Origin: Actinoallomurus iriomotensis
GTDB lineage: Bacteria; Actinomycetota; Actinomycetes; Streptosporangiales; Streptosporangiaceae
Length of the DNA stretch: 64,000 bases
NCBI RefSeq assembly: GCF_030269445.1
Contig: NZ_BSTJ01000004.1
Span: 558,001 to 622,000, forward strand
Direction: 5' to 3'
Numbering within the stretch: position 1 is the stretch's first letter; each line of letters opens with the position of its first letter. A program made the position numbers and the translations under genes. Below are positions 43,683 to 51,878 of this stretch, in pieces. A model generated the notes under the pieces. It did not search any database, was not told where the DNA came from, and worked only from the letters and a program-made list of their open reading frames with translations.

Positions 43683-44599
43683 GAGGCCTCCCCGGGCGGC
43701 GCGGTCTGCCGCGGAAGGGCCGTGCGGACGTGCTCGGCGACCTGGGCGTGCGTGGCGAACCAGACGTCGTCGAAGCCGGCGATGTGGTCGAGCAGACCGG
43801 TCAGCACGACCATGCGCGAGCGGTGCCCGATGATGTGCGGATGCATGGTGAGCTGGAACAGGCCGCCTTCCGCGCGCGCGGCGTCGAACTCGTCGCACCA
43901 CAGCCGGAGCACCTCGCGCGGCGGCGTGTACGGGCGCAGTGAGCCGTAGCGCTCCATCATGAAGTACGGCGCGTCGTCGCGGATCCACTCGACGGGGAGC
44001 TCGACGATGCCGGTGGGCTCGCCGTCGGCGAGGAGTTCGTAGCAGTCGTCGTCGGCCATCAGGGACGAGTCGTAGACGAGCCCCAGCTCCCGGATGATGT
44101 CCAGGGTGGCGTCGGAGAAGTCCCACGAGGGGGTGCGCAGGCCGACCGGGCGTACGCCGGTGATCTCCTCCAGGGTGTCTAGGGCGCGGACCGCGAGCAG
44201 CCGCTCGTCGGCCGGGTCGAGCAGCATGTTGCGCTCGTGGATCCAGCCGTGCGCGGCGATCTCGTGGCCGGCCGCGACATAGCCGCGCGCCTCCTCCGGA
44301 TGCAGCAGCGCCGACACCGCCGGCATGAAGAACGTCGCGGGCACGCCGTGCCGTTCCAGCGCGGCGAGGATGCGCGGCGCTGCGACCCGTGAGCCGTACT
44401 CGCCCTGGGCGAGCTTGCCGGGCCGGGTCTCCCCCTCGCGCAGGGGGATGGTCTCGTGGTCGGAGTCGAACGACAGCGCCACGGTGACCTTCGCCCCGCC
44501 GGGCCACGGTGGCGTCAGCCGGCGGCCGGCCCGGACCCGGTCCACGTGCCTTCGCCAGGTCGTCTCATCCCACTGCCAGGGTTCGCTCGTCGCGTTCAA
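43679..44599 (-). CDS. Polysaccharide-deacetylase-fold hydrolase (PuuE/cyclic-imide-hydrolase-like)
   Basis: A 306-residue NodB-fold protein without signal peptide. The metal Asp/His residues are in SFDSDHE (D45/D47) and HEIAAHGWIHE (H112-H121), and RTPSWDFS supplies the later Arg. Absence of a secretion signal and the long intracellular form match PuuE-type allantoinases and cyclic imide hydrolases rather than chitin deacetylases. The start is TTG 44599 with AAAGGAG six bases upstream. It would open a cyclic amide whose product could feed the M20 enzyme. Confidence 0.8.
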   Translation of the reverse strand: MNATSEPWQWDETTWRRHVDRVRAGRRLTPPWPGGAKVTVALSFDSDHETIPLREGETRPGKLAQGEYGSRVAAPRILAALERHGVPATFFMPAVSALLHPEEARGYVAAGHEIAAHGWIHERNMLLDPADERLLAVRALDTLEEITGVRPVGLRTPSWDFSDATLDIIRELGLVYDSSLMADDDCYELLADGEPTGIVELPVEWIRDDAPYFMMERYGSLRPYTPPREVLRLWCDEFDAARAEGGLFQLTMHPHIIGHRSRMVVLTGLLDHIAGFDDVWFATHAQVAEHVRTALPRQTAPPGEAS

Positions 44600-45612
44600 C
44601 GGCCACTCCTTTCCTTACGGGGCTCCGGCGCGGTGGGGACCCAGGCGCGCTTGAGCGTGTCGAGCTGAAGAGTCGTGTCGGCGCGGCGTACGCCCGGTAG
44701 CGCGCCGACCACGTCGGTCGTGAAGCGGTACAGGTCGGCGAAGTGCCGCAGGGACACCTGCCCGCACAGGTTGAACCGGCCGGCCGTGGCCGACAGGTAC
44801 TTGACGCCGGGCCGGGAGGCGAGCCGCCGCCCGGCGGAGTCCAGGTGCGCCGGCTCGACGTCGAGCCACAGCATGAACTCGACCGCGAAGCCGAGGAGCG
44901 CCGGCTCGACGAGCGTGCGGAAGCGCAGGCAGCCGCGTTCGACCATCGAGTCGATGCGGCGCGCCACCGTGGACTCGCTGACGCCCACCCGGCCGGCGAG
45001 TTCCTTCACCGGCATCCGGCCGTCCTCGCCGAGTTCGGCGGCGATGGCCAGTTCCAGGTCGTCGAGCCGGTCCGGGGGCCGCTCCCACACCTGGTCCTCG
45101 AACGGGCGCACCGGCTCCGGGCGCAGCAGCGCGGCGGCGTCGGGTTTCAGCAGCCCGGGATCCCAGTCGTGCGCGGAGGTGAAGGTCCGCATCACGGTGA
45201 ACGTCTCGGTCTCGGTGAGCTGGTCGTGCGCCGGCACGTCGCGGGTGAGCAGCTGCGGCAGGTGACGGTGGGTGGGCACGACGAACTCGGCGACGGCGTC
45301 GGCGGCGCCGGTGACGACCGCCACGAAGCGCGCCTCCGGCCGAGCGGCCAGGGACGCGGCGACGTCCTCGGCGGTCCCCGGGCGGCAGGAGACCCGCGTC
45401 AGGACGGGGACGCCGAGCCCGCAGCGCAGCACGTCGACGACGCCGATCACGCGGGCCGCGCCGCGTTCGCGCAGCGCGGCGAAGCGCCGCTGCGCCGTGG
45501 ACTCGCTGACGCCGACGGCGCGGGCGACGAGATGCCAGGGGGCGCGGCCGTCGAGCTGGAGCGCCGCCATCACCTGGCGGTCCACCTCGCCGAGCCGGGT
45601 GTCATCGACCAT
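44596..45612 (-). CDS. Double-module Lrp/AsnC regulator
   Basis: A 338-residue regulator containing two full HTH-RAM units in tandem. The first HTH has ESTAQRRFAALRERG (about 37-51), the second ESTVARRIDSMVERG (about 215-229); each is followed by a ligand-binding RAM domain. It heads the seven-gene operon and probably controls it in response to an amino acid or pathway intermediate. The promoter appears leaderless (TTGAAT, 17 bases, CACTAT, six bases to ATG). The stop overlaps the next start. Confidence 0.9.
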   Translation of the reverse strand: MVDDTRLGEVDRQVMAALQLDGRAPWHLVARAVGVSESTAQRRFAALRERGAARVIGVVDVLRCGLGVPVLTRVSCRPGTAEDVAASLAARPEARFVAVVTGAADAVAEFVVPTHRHLPQLLTRDVPAHDQLTETETFTVMRTFTSAHDWDPGLLKPDAAALLRPEPVRPFEDQVWERPPDRLDDLELAIAAELGEDGRMPVKELAGRVGVSESTVARRIDSMVERGCLRFRTLVEPALLGFAVEFMLWLDVEPAHLDSAGRRLASRPGVKYLSATAGRFNLCGQVSLRHFADLYRFTTDVVGALPGVRRADTTLQLDTLKRAWVPTAPEPRKERSGR

Positions 45613-45618
45613 GGAGCC

Positions 45619-45662
45619 ATAGTGGACGACCGAAACCGGCTATTCAAGGCCATCCATGATGG
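45619..45662 (-). promoter_or_regulatory. Leaderless promoter and candidate operator of the Lrp operon
   Basis: Reading the minus strand: -35 TTGAAT (45647-45642), 17-base spacer, -10 CACTAT (45624-45619), then six bases to ATG 45612. There is no ribosome site, so the message probably starts at the ATG. A dyad CCATC-CAT-GATGG at 45650-45662 lies just upstream of the -35 and is a candidate autoregulatory site. Confidence 0.55.
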
Positions 45663-45848
45663 AATCTCGCATACTGAGCCGGATTCTGCGTTTTTCCCGC
45701 ATTGAGCTCGGCTCTGTGCGGGGATTAAGGTCGCGACGGGCCTAGTGGATCGGCGGCCCATAGGAAGACCGCGACCCGGTCGTCGAAGGAGAGGTCCCGC
45801 CGGCCGGGCGCCGCGGCCTTCGCCGCCGCCACCGCCATCGTGGCGTCG

Positions 45849-46294
45849 GCCTGGGTGCCGTCGCGCGGCACGATGTGCCGGCCGGCCCCGCTGATGCTCG
45901 ACGAACCCTCGATGGGCCTGTCCCCGTGGGTGGCCGGACACCTGGCCGGGACGCACGTGGTGGTGAGCAAGGACCAGTGGCCGAACGCACGTCGGCGAGA
46001 GCGCCGGCAGCGGCGGCTGGTCGACGAACTGCTGGCCGCCGGGCGCGACGTCGTGGTCGACAACACCAATCCGTCACCCGGCGAGCGGGCGCCGCTCATC
46101 GCCGTCGCCAGGGCGCACGGCGCGGTCGTCCGGGCCGTGTACGCCGACGTGCCGCTCCCGGTCTGCCTGGACCGCAACGCCGCCCGAACCGGACGCGCCC
46201 GGGTGCCGCTCGTCGGCGTGCTCGCCACCGCCAAGCGGCTGGTCGCCCCACGGTGGAAGAGGGCTTCGACCGCGTCGAGGTGGCCGGCGGCTGA
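45849..46294 (+). pseudogene. Chimeric remnant: LivF-type ABC ATPase piece joined to a broken P-loop kinase
   Basis: One frame reads RGTMCRPAPLMLDEPSMGLSP, the signature-to-Walker B region of LivF-type branched-chain amino-acid ATPases. It then passes directly into WVAGHLAGTHVVVSKDQWPN and VVVDNTNPSPGER, the body of an AAA_33 (T4 kinase-like) P-loop kinase. The kinase P-loop itself is missing. Near 46247 the frame shifts: TVEEGFDRVEVAGG, the natural end, is in another frame ending at TGA 46292-46294. Both pieces are non-functional. The junction suggests a deletion joining two genes. Confidence 0.65.
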
Positions 46295-46316
46295 CCGGCT
46301 CAGCGTCCCGGCACGG

Positions 46317-47309
46317 TCACAGCCGGAAGTAGGCGCGTATGGTCGTCGCGCCGGGGACGCTGTGCGTCCGGACCAGGTCGGCGAGCTGGTTGACCAGCAG
46401 CAGCCCGCGGCCGCCCGGAGTGGCCGGGTCGACCGGGCGGCGTCCGGCCAGCGGATCGGTGATCTGCCCGCCGTCGCTGATCTCGCAGACCAGCCGCCCG
46501 CCGGCGATCCAGACCCGGAGTGTGCCCGAACCGCCGCCGTGCGCCAGGCTGTTGGCGGCGAGTTCGTTGACGGCCAGTTCGACGTCCAGGACCCGGTCCG
46601 GATCCAGCCCGCCCGCGGCGGCCTCGCGCACCGCCAGGGCCCGGACGGGAGCCAGAGTCGTGTGGTCGAACCGCACCGTCGCCACCCCCTCCGCGCCGCG
46701 TTCGCGGCCGGAGTCGCCGAAGGGATCGGGCAGGGGCACGTTGCCGGCCGCGATGGCCCGCCGCGGGGCGAACCCGCGGCTGACACGCTCAGCCGCACGG
46801 TCGACCAGGACCGGATGGGTCGTGGCGGCGTCGGCCAGCACGCGGGGATCCAGTGCCGCGGCGTCGTACGGGCACAGGATCGACACCGGCCGGCCGGCGA
46901 ACGCCAGATTGATCAGCGCCTCGTGCTGGAGGCAGGCGGGGTACTCCTCGCCGGTGCGGCCCGCCCAGATCGGCTCACCGATGATGCGTATTCGGCCGTG
47001 CGGGTGCCGGTCGGCGAACGCCCGCAACACCCCCGGGATGATCCGTCCGGGGTTGCGGCCGACCTGAGCCATGTCCAGCAGCTCGACCCGCTTCAGGTCA
47101 CCGCCCAGCTCGCGGCCGAGCGCCTCCCGCAGGAGCTCCAGGTTGGGCCGCGGCACGGCGACGGCGACCGGTTCGCCGGCGGCCAGGCCGCCGGTGACGA
47201 ACGGCACCGTCGTGGCCAGATACTCCTCACGCCCCCGGTAGAACAGGGCCGGATGCCGGAAACTCTCGCCGGACCTCCCGGTGGCGGCGCCGGGCGCGTC
47301 GACGCTCAT
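46317..47309 (-). CDS. MEDS-domain sensor fused to anti-sigma HATPase
   Basis: A 330-residue cytoplasmic protein. Residues about 15-175 form a MEDS (DcmR-type) sensory domain, starting FRHPALFYRGREEY. Residues about 215-328 are a HATPase_c anti-sigma kinase domain with the N box ELAVNELAANSLAHGG and the G boxes ISDGGQI and GGRGLLLV. This architecture is common in actinomycetes and resembles RsbW-type control of an alternative sigma factor or of a STAS partner. It overlaps the STAS gene by ATGA. No sigma factor is nearby. Confidence 0.87.
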   Translation of the reverse strand: MSVDAPGAATGRSGESFRHPALFYRGREEYLATTVPFVTGGLAAGEPVAVAVPRPNLELLREALGRELGGDLKRVELLDMAQVGRNPGRIIPGVLRAFADRHPHGRIRIIGEPIWAGRTGEEYPACLQHEALINLAFAGRPVSILCPYDAAALDPRVLADAATTHPVLVDRAAERVSRGFAPRRAIAAGNVPLPDPFGDSGRERGAEGVATVRFDHTTLAPVRALAVREAAAGGLDPDRVLDVELAVNELAANSLAHGGGSGTLRVWIAGGRLVCEISDGGQITDPLAGRRPVDPATPGGRGLLLVNQLADLVRTHSVPGATTIRAYFRL

Positions 47310-47665
47310 GGCTCCACCTCGATTCCGGGCACCCGCGGCCACAGGACATCGAGTATTCGCGGCAGGTGCGGGGGCGGGCTGTGCAGCACGATCCGGCCGT
47401 CCGGCCCGAGCCGTCCGGCGGACGCCGCGACCGCCGCCGCGCCTCCGGCGTCCACACGCGTCAGCTCCGACAGGTCCAGGTGAACCACCGGGCCGGCGAG
47501 GGCACCCGATCCCGCCGCCGCGACCGACGCGTCCAGCGCCGACTCCCACATGCTCCGGTTGACCGCGTTCACCTCCCCCGTCGCCTGGAAACCGGTCCGC
47601 CCGATCAGCGGCTCGACTCGCAGCCCGGCCGCTGGAGCCGCCGGGTCCGGCGTCGGCTGCGTCAT
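47306..47665 (-). CDS. STAS-domain protein (anti-anti-sigma-like)
   Basis: A 119-residue STAS protein; the fold runs from about 15 to 115 with the core LDLSELTRVDAGGAAAVAA. In SpoIIAA-like proteins the corresponding loop is DSSG with a phosphorylated Ser; here it is DAGG, so that phosphosite is absent. It starts at ATG 47665 with AGGGG eight bases upstream and is coupled to the MEDS-HATPase gene, its likely binding partner. Confidence 0.85.
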   Translation of the reverse strand: MTQPTPDPAAPAAGLRVEPLIGRTGFQATGEVNAVNRSMWESALDASVAAAGSGALAGPVVHLDLSELTRVDAGGAAAVAASAGRLGPDGRIVLHSPPPHLPRILDVLWPRVPGIEVEP

Positions 47666-47876
47666 CGCATGACCCCTGGGTAGCTATGACCGGAACAGAC
47701 GCCGACAATCCTACGGACTCTTCCAAGGTGGGCACACGACAAGCGGATGACCGAAATGTCAGGATCCGGTCGACCGGGCCGCGGGACGGCGCATAAACCG
47801 CCGACCGCGGGTAGAGCCCGATCGCCGTACGCCCGGCATCGAGTGAGTCTCGGTGCGGCACGAGGAGGCGTGGGCT

Positions 47877-48845
47877 TCATTGGTAGGCCTTGGCCATGGC
47901 GTGGAAGGAGGCCTTGGGGGCGAGGCCGCCGTCGGGCATCAGCTTGCACACCCCGTAGGAGGCCATGTCGAGGTCGAAGCGCGGGTCGGGGTCGTGCGGG
48001 TACTCATAGCCGGCGAAGGTGAACCAGAAGGCGGTGTCCACGCCTTCATCGTCGAAGACGGCGAGCATCTCGCGCAGGTAGTGCGCCTGTTCTTCCTCGT
48101 CGCGGACGTAATCGCCGTTGACGCGGGGCGGATCGGCGTCGTGATCGACGACACCTGTCCAGCCCATGCCGCCGCGCTCGGCTGCGCCCCGGTAGGTGCA
48201 GCAGCCGAACTCGGTCGCCGCGAGCGGCTTACCGTGCCGGAAGTATTCCCGCAGGCCCCGGCGGAAGGCGTCCCCGGGATCGCCGTAGGCGTCCGCGCTC
48301 ACGATGTCGAAGGGCGTCCAATCGATCTGTTCCCATGTTCCGGAGGCGTAGGTGATCTTGCCCCGGAACCGTTCGCGCACCGTCGCCGCGGCGTCGGCGA
48401 GCAATGGGTCCAGCTTGGCGGGCACCTCGGCGACCTTGGCCAGTGACTCAGGGGCGCCGCCCACCAGGGTGTCGATCCTGGCGAGGCTGTCGTCTCCCGG
48501 GAAGAAACCGGGGATGAACAGGCTCAGCTCGCAGCCGGTGACGAAGACCTCCGCCCCCACCTCCTGGGCGTGGTCCGCGCAGTCGGCGAAGTACGGCAGC
48601 AGCTCCGTTGCGGGCAGCTCGCACGGGAACGGGGAGAACCAGACCTCCAGCCCGGCGTCGACGGCATGCCCGGCGGCGACCGCCAGCCGCTCGGGGTCGC
48701 CGCCGGTGATCCGCACGGCGTCGCAGTGCAGGTCGTCGGCGATGACACGGATCTCCCGACGCACCGCCTCGGCGTCGAAGACGGGCCGCGAACACCGCCC
48801 GCCAGGGGTGAATCCGGTGTCGTAGGTGATGCCCTTGGCACGCAT
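47877..48845 (-). CDS. TIM-barrel, glycosidase-like protein
   Basis: A 322-residue soluble protein with alternating beta and alpha units typical of a (beta/alpha)8 barrel: DAVRITGGDPERL, EVWFSPFPCEL, VFVTGCELSLF, DIVSADAY, ATEFGCCTYRG and AFWFTFAGYEYP. The Glu in TGCELS and in ATEFGC fit the acid/base and nucleophile positions of clan A glycosidases. Similar actinomycete proteins are often named abortive infection protein, but nothing here supports that role. I prefer ATG 48845 with GGAG seven bases upstream. The substrate is unknown. Confidence 0.65.
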   Translation of the reverse strand: MRAKGITYDTGFTPGGRCSRPVFDAEAVRREIRVIADDLHCDAVRITGGDPERLAVAAGHAVDAGLEVWFSPFPCELPATELLPYFADCADHAQEVGAEVFVTGCELSLFIPGFFPGDDSLARIDTLVGGAPESLAKVAEVPAKLDPLLADAAATVRERFRGKITYASGTWEQIDWTPFDIVSADAYGDPGDAFRRGLREYFRHGKPLAATEFGCCTYRGAAERGGMGWTGVVDHDADPPRVNGDYVRDEEEQAHYLREMLAVFDDEGVDTAFWFTFAGYEYPHDPDPRFDLDMASYGVCKLMPDGGLAPKASFHAMAKAYQ

Positions 48846-49038
48846 GTCATCGCTCCTCACCGGGTGACCGGAAACGCGGTCACCTCTCGTGCTGCTGCCC
48901 GGCCGGCGGATCCGAACGTTAGGCAGGTCGTGAAACCCGAGTCAACGAAGCCTCCTCCTTATTCACGTTGTTCTCGCTGTTCACAGCCGCTGTCGGCGAT
49001 TGCAATGACGTTGCCGGCTAATGCACGCCGGGAGCCGC

Positions 49039-49071
49039 CCGTTGCAACGGTTGGCGCCTGGCTCGCATACT
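49039..49071 (+). promoter_or_regulatory. Promoter with palindrome upstream of the HTH regulator
   Basis: A perfect 12-base palindrome CCGTTGCAACGG (49039-49050) overlaps a possible -35 TTGCAA (49042-49047). An 18-base spacer leads to -10 CATACT (49066-49071), 34 bases before ATG 49106. The palindrome is a good candidate for autoregulation by the gene it precedes. Confidence 0.45.
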
Positions 49072-49105
49072 GACCGCGAGCCGACCGGATCGGGGGAACC
49101 GCCGG

Positions 49106-49849
49106 ATGCCAGGACGCAGACTGACCAGAGCCGACCGGCGGCAGATCGCCGCCGGGTTGGAGCAGGGCCTGGACTACGCCGGCATCGCCCGCCGGCTGGG
49201 CCGCCCCACCTCGACGGTCAGCCGCGAAGTCGCGCGCAACGGCGGGCCGGGCCGCTACCGCGCGGACCTCGCCCACCTCGCCACCATCCACCGCGCCCGG
49301 CGCACCCCTCGCCCAGCGGCGGCCGCGCGGCGGGCCGGCGACCACACCGGCCCCGACGTGACGGCCGCGTTCGTGGCCGACCTCACCACGGCTCTCATCG
49401 AGACCGGCATGCCGCGCACCGCCGCCGGTGTGATGGCCTGTCTGTTCACCTCCGAGACCGGCAGCCGCACGGCCGCCGAGCTGGCGCGGCACCTGCAGGT
49501 CAGCGCGGCGACCATCTCGCACGCGGTCGGCCTGCTGCACGAGCACGGGCTGATCCTCCGCGGCCGCGACAGCCAGAGCCGGCGCCACCGGTACTTCCTC
49601 GACGAGAACGCGGGCGTCCGCTCCGCGGTCGTCGGCGTCCGCTCCAACCAGCGACTCGCCGCCACCGCGCTGCGCGGCGCCGACATCTTCGGGTCCGACA
49701 CCGCTGTCGGAACCCGACTCGCCACCGCGGGCCGATTCCTCGAACAACTCGGCGACGACATCCTCCGCGCCGCCGAAAAACACGCACGCGCCACCACCGG
49801 CACCGGGCCCGAGCACACCCGGACAACCCACTCAACGACCACCCGATGA
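49106..49849 (+). CDS. HTH regulator: IS30-like HTH plus GbsR/MarR-type domain
   Basis: A 247-residue DNA-binding protein. The N-terminal 50 residues contain the HTH AGIARRLGRPTSTVSREVARNG, of the kind found in IS30-type transposases but here without a DDE catalytic domain. Residues about 85-185 form a winged helix of the GbsR/MarR type (AAELARHLQVSAATISHAVG, then a wing at RRHRYFLD). The Ala/Thr-rich tail is disordered. It is a regulator, not a transposase. Targets are unknown. Confidence 0.82.
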   Translation: MPGRRLTRADRRQIAAGLEQGLDYAGIARRLGRPTSTVSREVARNGGPGRYRADLAHLATIHRARRTPRPAAAARRAGDHTGPDVTAAFVADLTTALIETGMPRTAAGVMACLFTSETGSRTAAELARHLQVSAATISHAVGLLHEHGLILRGRDSQSRRHRYFLDENAGVRSAVVGVRSNQRLAATALRGADIFGSDTAVGTRLATAGRFLEQLGDDILRAAEKHARATTGTGPEHTRTTHSTTTR

Positions 49850-49879
49850 ACGCCGCGAAGCGGTGCCAAACCCGGCCGC

Positions 49880-50275
49880 GTCAGAACATCCGGTCGTGCC
49901 ACGTAACGCCGAGCTCCGCGCGGCCCACGACCAAGAGACCGCGCCGTACGGGTGGTGCCGGAACTCGTGGACGGACCCTCGCCGCGGTTCAGGTGCGGGC
50001 CGGCCGAGCAGGATCCGGGCGGCATGTCCATCACCCCGGACGAGAGCACCCGGTACGCACCGCACCGTACGACGACGACCGGCGGCTGCTGGTCGTCACC
50101 GGTGAGTCTCCTCGGGCGCCGCCGGTGACGTCAGCGCCCGGTAGCGGCGACCTGCGCCCACCTGGGATTCCTCGTCGGGTTCAACGACGCCGAGCCGGCC
50201 GGGGAATGCCCCTGCGACGGGTCGTTTCTCCAGGGTGCGGTAAACCGTCCGCTCAAGACGCCCGACCGGCTGAGG
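49880..50275 (+). pseudogene. Decayed FAD oxidoreductase with Rieske domain
   Basis: Scattered frames give GMSITPDESTR, RTAPYDDDRRLLVVTGES and then CAHLGFLVGFNDAEPAGECPCDGS. Together these follow the order of DAO-type oxidoreductases with a C-terminal Rieske domain. The cluster ligands CxH are at 50153-50161, while the second pair reads CPCD instead of CPCH. Stops and frame changes interrupt every part. The gene is dead and converges on ynfA. Confidence 0.55.
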
Positions 50276-50276
50276 C

Positions 50277-50609
50277 TCAGGTGCGCGGGGCGTACATGAT
50301 GACGGCGACGCCGATCAGGCAGATCACGGCGCCGATGACGTCCCACCGGTCGGGGCGGTAGCCGTCCATGACCACGCCCCAGGTGAGGGAGCCCGCGACG
50401 AAGACACCGCCGTACGCGGCCAGGATGCGGCCGAAGTGCGGGTCGGGCTGAGCGGTGGCCACGAACCCGTAGACGCCGAGCGCGATCACCCCCAGGCCGA
50501 TCCAGACCCAGCCACGGTGCTCGCGTACTCCCTGCCAGACCAGCCAGGCACTGCCGATCTCGAAGACGGCGGCCAGGAGGAAGAGCGCGATGGAACGGAG
50601 GACGAGCAT
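50277..50609 (-). CDS. YnfA/UPF0060-family membrane protein
   Basis: A 110-residue protein with four membrane helices (about 5-24, 31-50, 60-80 and 88-106), the usual layout of the small YnfA family, related in fold to SMR exporters. Family stretches such as [34 protein letters not shown] and [15 protein letters not shown] are clear. Its role is not established; it follows a MerR regulator gene on the same strand with 45 bases between, so it may be part of a metal-response unit. Confidence 0.9.
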   Translation of the reverse strand: MLVLRSIALFLLAAVFEIGSAWLVWQGVREHRGWVWIGLGVIALGVYGFVATAQPDPHFGRILAAYGGVFVAGSLTWGVVMDGYRPDRWDVIGAVICLIGVAVIMYAPRT

Positions 50610-50654
50610 GGCCTTCTCACGGGTCGGCCGGCGAGGTCACGCGGCGGCGGTGGA

Positions 50655-51395
50655 TCAGGAGTGGGAGAACAGTTCGGTCAGCAGGGCGGTGCCGTCGGCC
50701 GGGGCCCGGACCTCCAGGTGCACGACCGGGCCGTCGAGGTGGAGGCGGAAGTCGAAGAACGGACAGCAGCGCTGCTCGTCGGCCGCGAGCGCGGTCAGCG
50801 CGGCGGCGCGGTCGGCGGGCAGTGTCAGCCGGACGCCCTCGTCGATCTCCCGCCGTCCGGCGCCGTCGAGAAGCCCGCGCCAGCGCCGGGCGCGGTCGGC
50901 CATGGCGCCGCCGGTCAGCGAGCAGGCCACCGGCGCCTCCCGCCACCGCTGCCCGCCGGCGTACGGCGGGGGCTGGGACGGACCGTTCGCCGGGCCGGGG
51001 AAGCCGCAGTGCGGGTCACAGCGGCCGGACCGGTCGGGCAACGCGTCCAGGTGGGCCAGCGCCCGCCGTAGCGAGGCGGCGAACGCGGTCAGCTCGCCGA
51101 CGCGGGCGTCGGTCTCGGCCAGGCGATCGGCGACGCGCGGCCGGAGGCCGGCCTTGACGTCCGCGCACGACCCCGAGGACCACACTCGCAGCAGGCCGGC
51201 GATCTCCTCCAGCGGCAGCCCCAGGTGCTTGGCCGCGCGGATGAACGCCAGGCGTTCGATCGACTCCTGACCGTAGAGGCGATATCCGGACCGGCTGCGC
51301 CCGGCCGGCAACAGGCCCGCGGTCTCGTAGAACCGCAGGGTGGTGGCCGGGACGCCGGTGCGCTCGGCGAGCTGGGAGATCCGCATGCTGGTCAC
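50655..51395 (-). CDS. MerR-family regulator with Cys-rich C-terminal domain
   Basis: A 246-residue regulator. The MerR winged helix (residues 4-75, MRISQLAERTGVPATTLRFY) and the dimerisation helix are followed by a Cys-containing segment (RCDPHCGFPG) and a C-terminal domain with DEQRCCPFFDF. The cysteines suggest metal or thiol sensing. I chose GTG 51395 because a MerR-type promoter places the transcript start right there; ATG 51386 is the alternative. It probably controls itself, ynfA and perhaps arsC. Confidence 0.85.
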   Translation of the reverse strand: MTSMRISQLAERTGVPATTLRFYETAGLLPAGRSRSGYRLYGQESIERLAFIRAAKHLGLPLEEIAGLLRVWSSGSCADVKAGLRPRVADRLAETDARVGELTAFAASLRRALAHLDALPDRSGRCDPHCGFPGPANGPSQPPPYAGGQRWREAPVACSLTGGAMADRARRWRGLLDGAGRREIDEGVRLTLPADRAAALTALAADEQRCCPFFDFRLHLDGPVVHLEVRAPADGTALLTELFSHS

Positions 51396-51402
51396 GACGT
51401 TG

Positions 51403-51434
51403 ACCGTAGACCTTCGACCCGGCTCGAAGGTCAA
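51403..51434 (-). promoter_or_regulatory. MerR-type promoter with 20-base spacer and perfect dyad
   Basis: On the minus strand: -35 TTGACC (51434-51429), a 20-base spacer, -10 TACGGT (51408-51403), then seven bases to GTG 51395. The dyad GACCTTCGA-N6-TCGAAGGTC (51409-51432) fills the spacer. An overlong spacer with a central dyad is the hallmark of promoters that MerR proteins activate by DNA distortion. The message appears leaderless. Confidence 0.8.
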
Positions 51435-51443
51435 GGCCGGATC

Positions 51444-51800
51444 TCACGTGAACAGTGACCGTACGGCCTCGTCGGACCGGCCGATCACCGCCGTACCGTC
51501 ATCCGCGGTGATGATCGGCCGCTGGATGAGGATCGGGTGTGCGGCCAGGGCCTCGATCCAGCGGTCCCGGGTCGCGGCGTCCCGCGGCCAGTCCGCGATC
51601 CCCAGCTCCGCGGCGACGCGCTCGCCGGTACGGGTGATGTCCCAGGGCTCCAGCCGGAGCCGGGCGAGGACGTCCTGAAGCTCCTTCGCCGTCGGCGGAT
51701 CGTCCAGATACCGGCGCACGGTGTACCCGGCCCCCTGCGCGTCCAGCAGGGACAGCGCCGAACGGCACTTCGAGCACCTCGGATTGATCCAGATCTCCAC
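51444..51800 (-). CDS. arsC: ArsC-family arsenate reductase-like protein
   Basis: A 118-residue thioredoxin-fold protein of the glutaredoxin-linked ArsC/Spx family. The active Cys9 is in NPRCSKC (6-12), and the Arg residues of RPIITADDG and of ITRTGE fit the substrate-binding set. The resolving Cys12 gives a CxxC pair. The start is GTG 51800. It lies just upstream of the MerR promoter, on the same strand. Reduction of arsenate is the family role, but some members do other work. Confidence 0.85.
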   Translation of the reverse strand: MEIWINPRCSKCRSALSLLDAQGAGYTVRRYLDDPPTAKELQDVLARLRLEPWDITRTGERVAAELGIADWPRDAATRDRWIEALAAHPILIQRPIITADDGTAVIGRSDEAVRSLFT

Positions 51801-51878
51801 CGGCGACAGCCCCTTTCCCTCACCTGGACGGCGTGACCCTGTGAGGACCCTAGAGGAAGCGGCTGCCGCGAGGCCGGG

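Noticed and set aside
45725-45860. A short minus-strand coding fragment ending DDRVAVFLWAADPLG
   Set aside because: It looks protein-like over about 35 codons but has no start, ribosome site or recognisable family, so it was not listed as a gene.
47877-48845. Naming the TIM-barrel protein an abortive infection defence gene
   Set aside because: That label circulates for similar actinomycete proteins, but the sequence shows only a glycosidase-like barrel and no defence context.
49106-49849. IS30-type transposase
   Set aside because: Only the N-terminal HTH resembles IS30. There is no DDE domain and no inverted repeats, and the rest is a GbsR/MarR winged helix.
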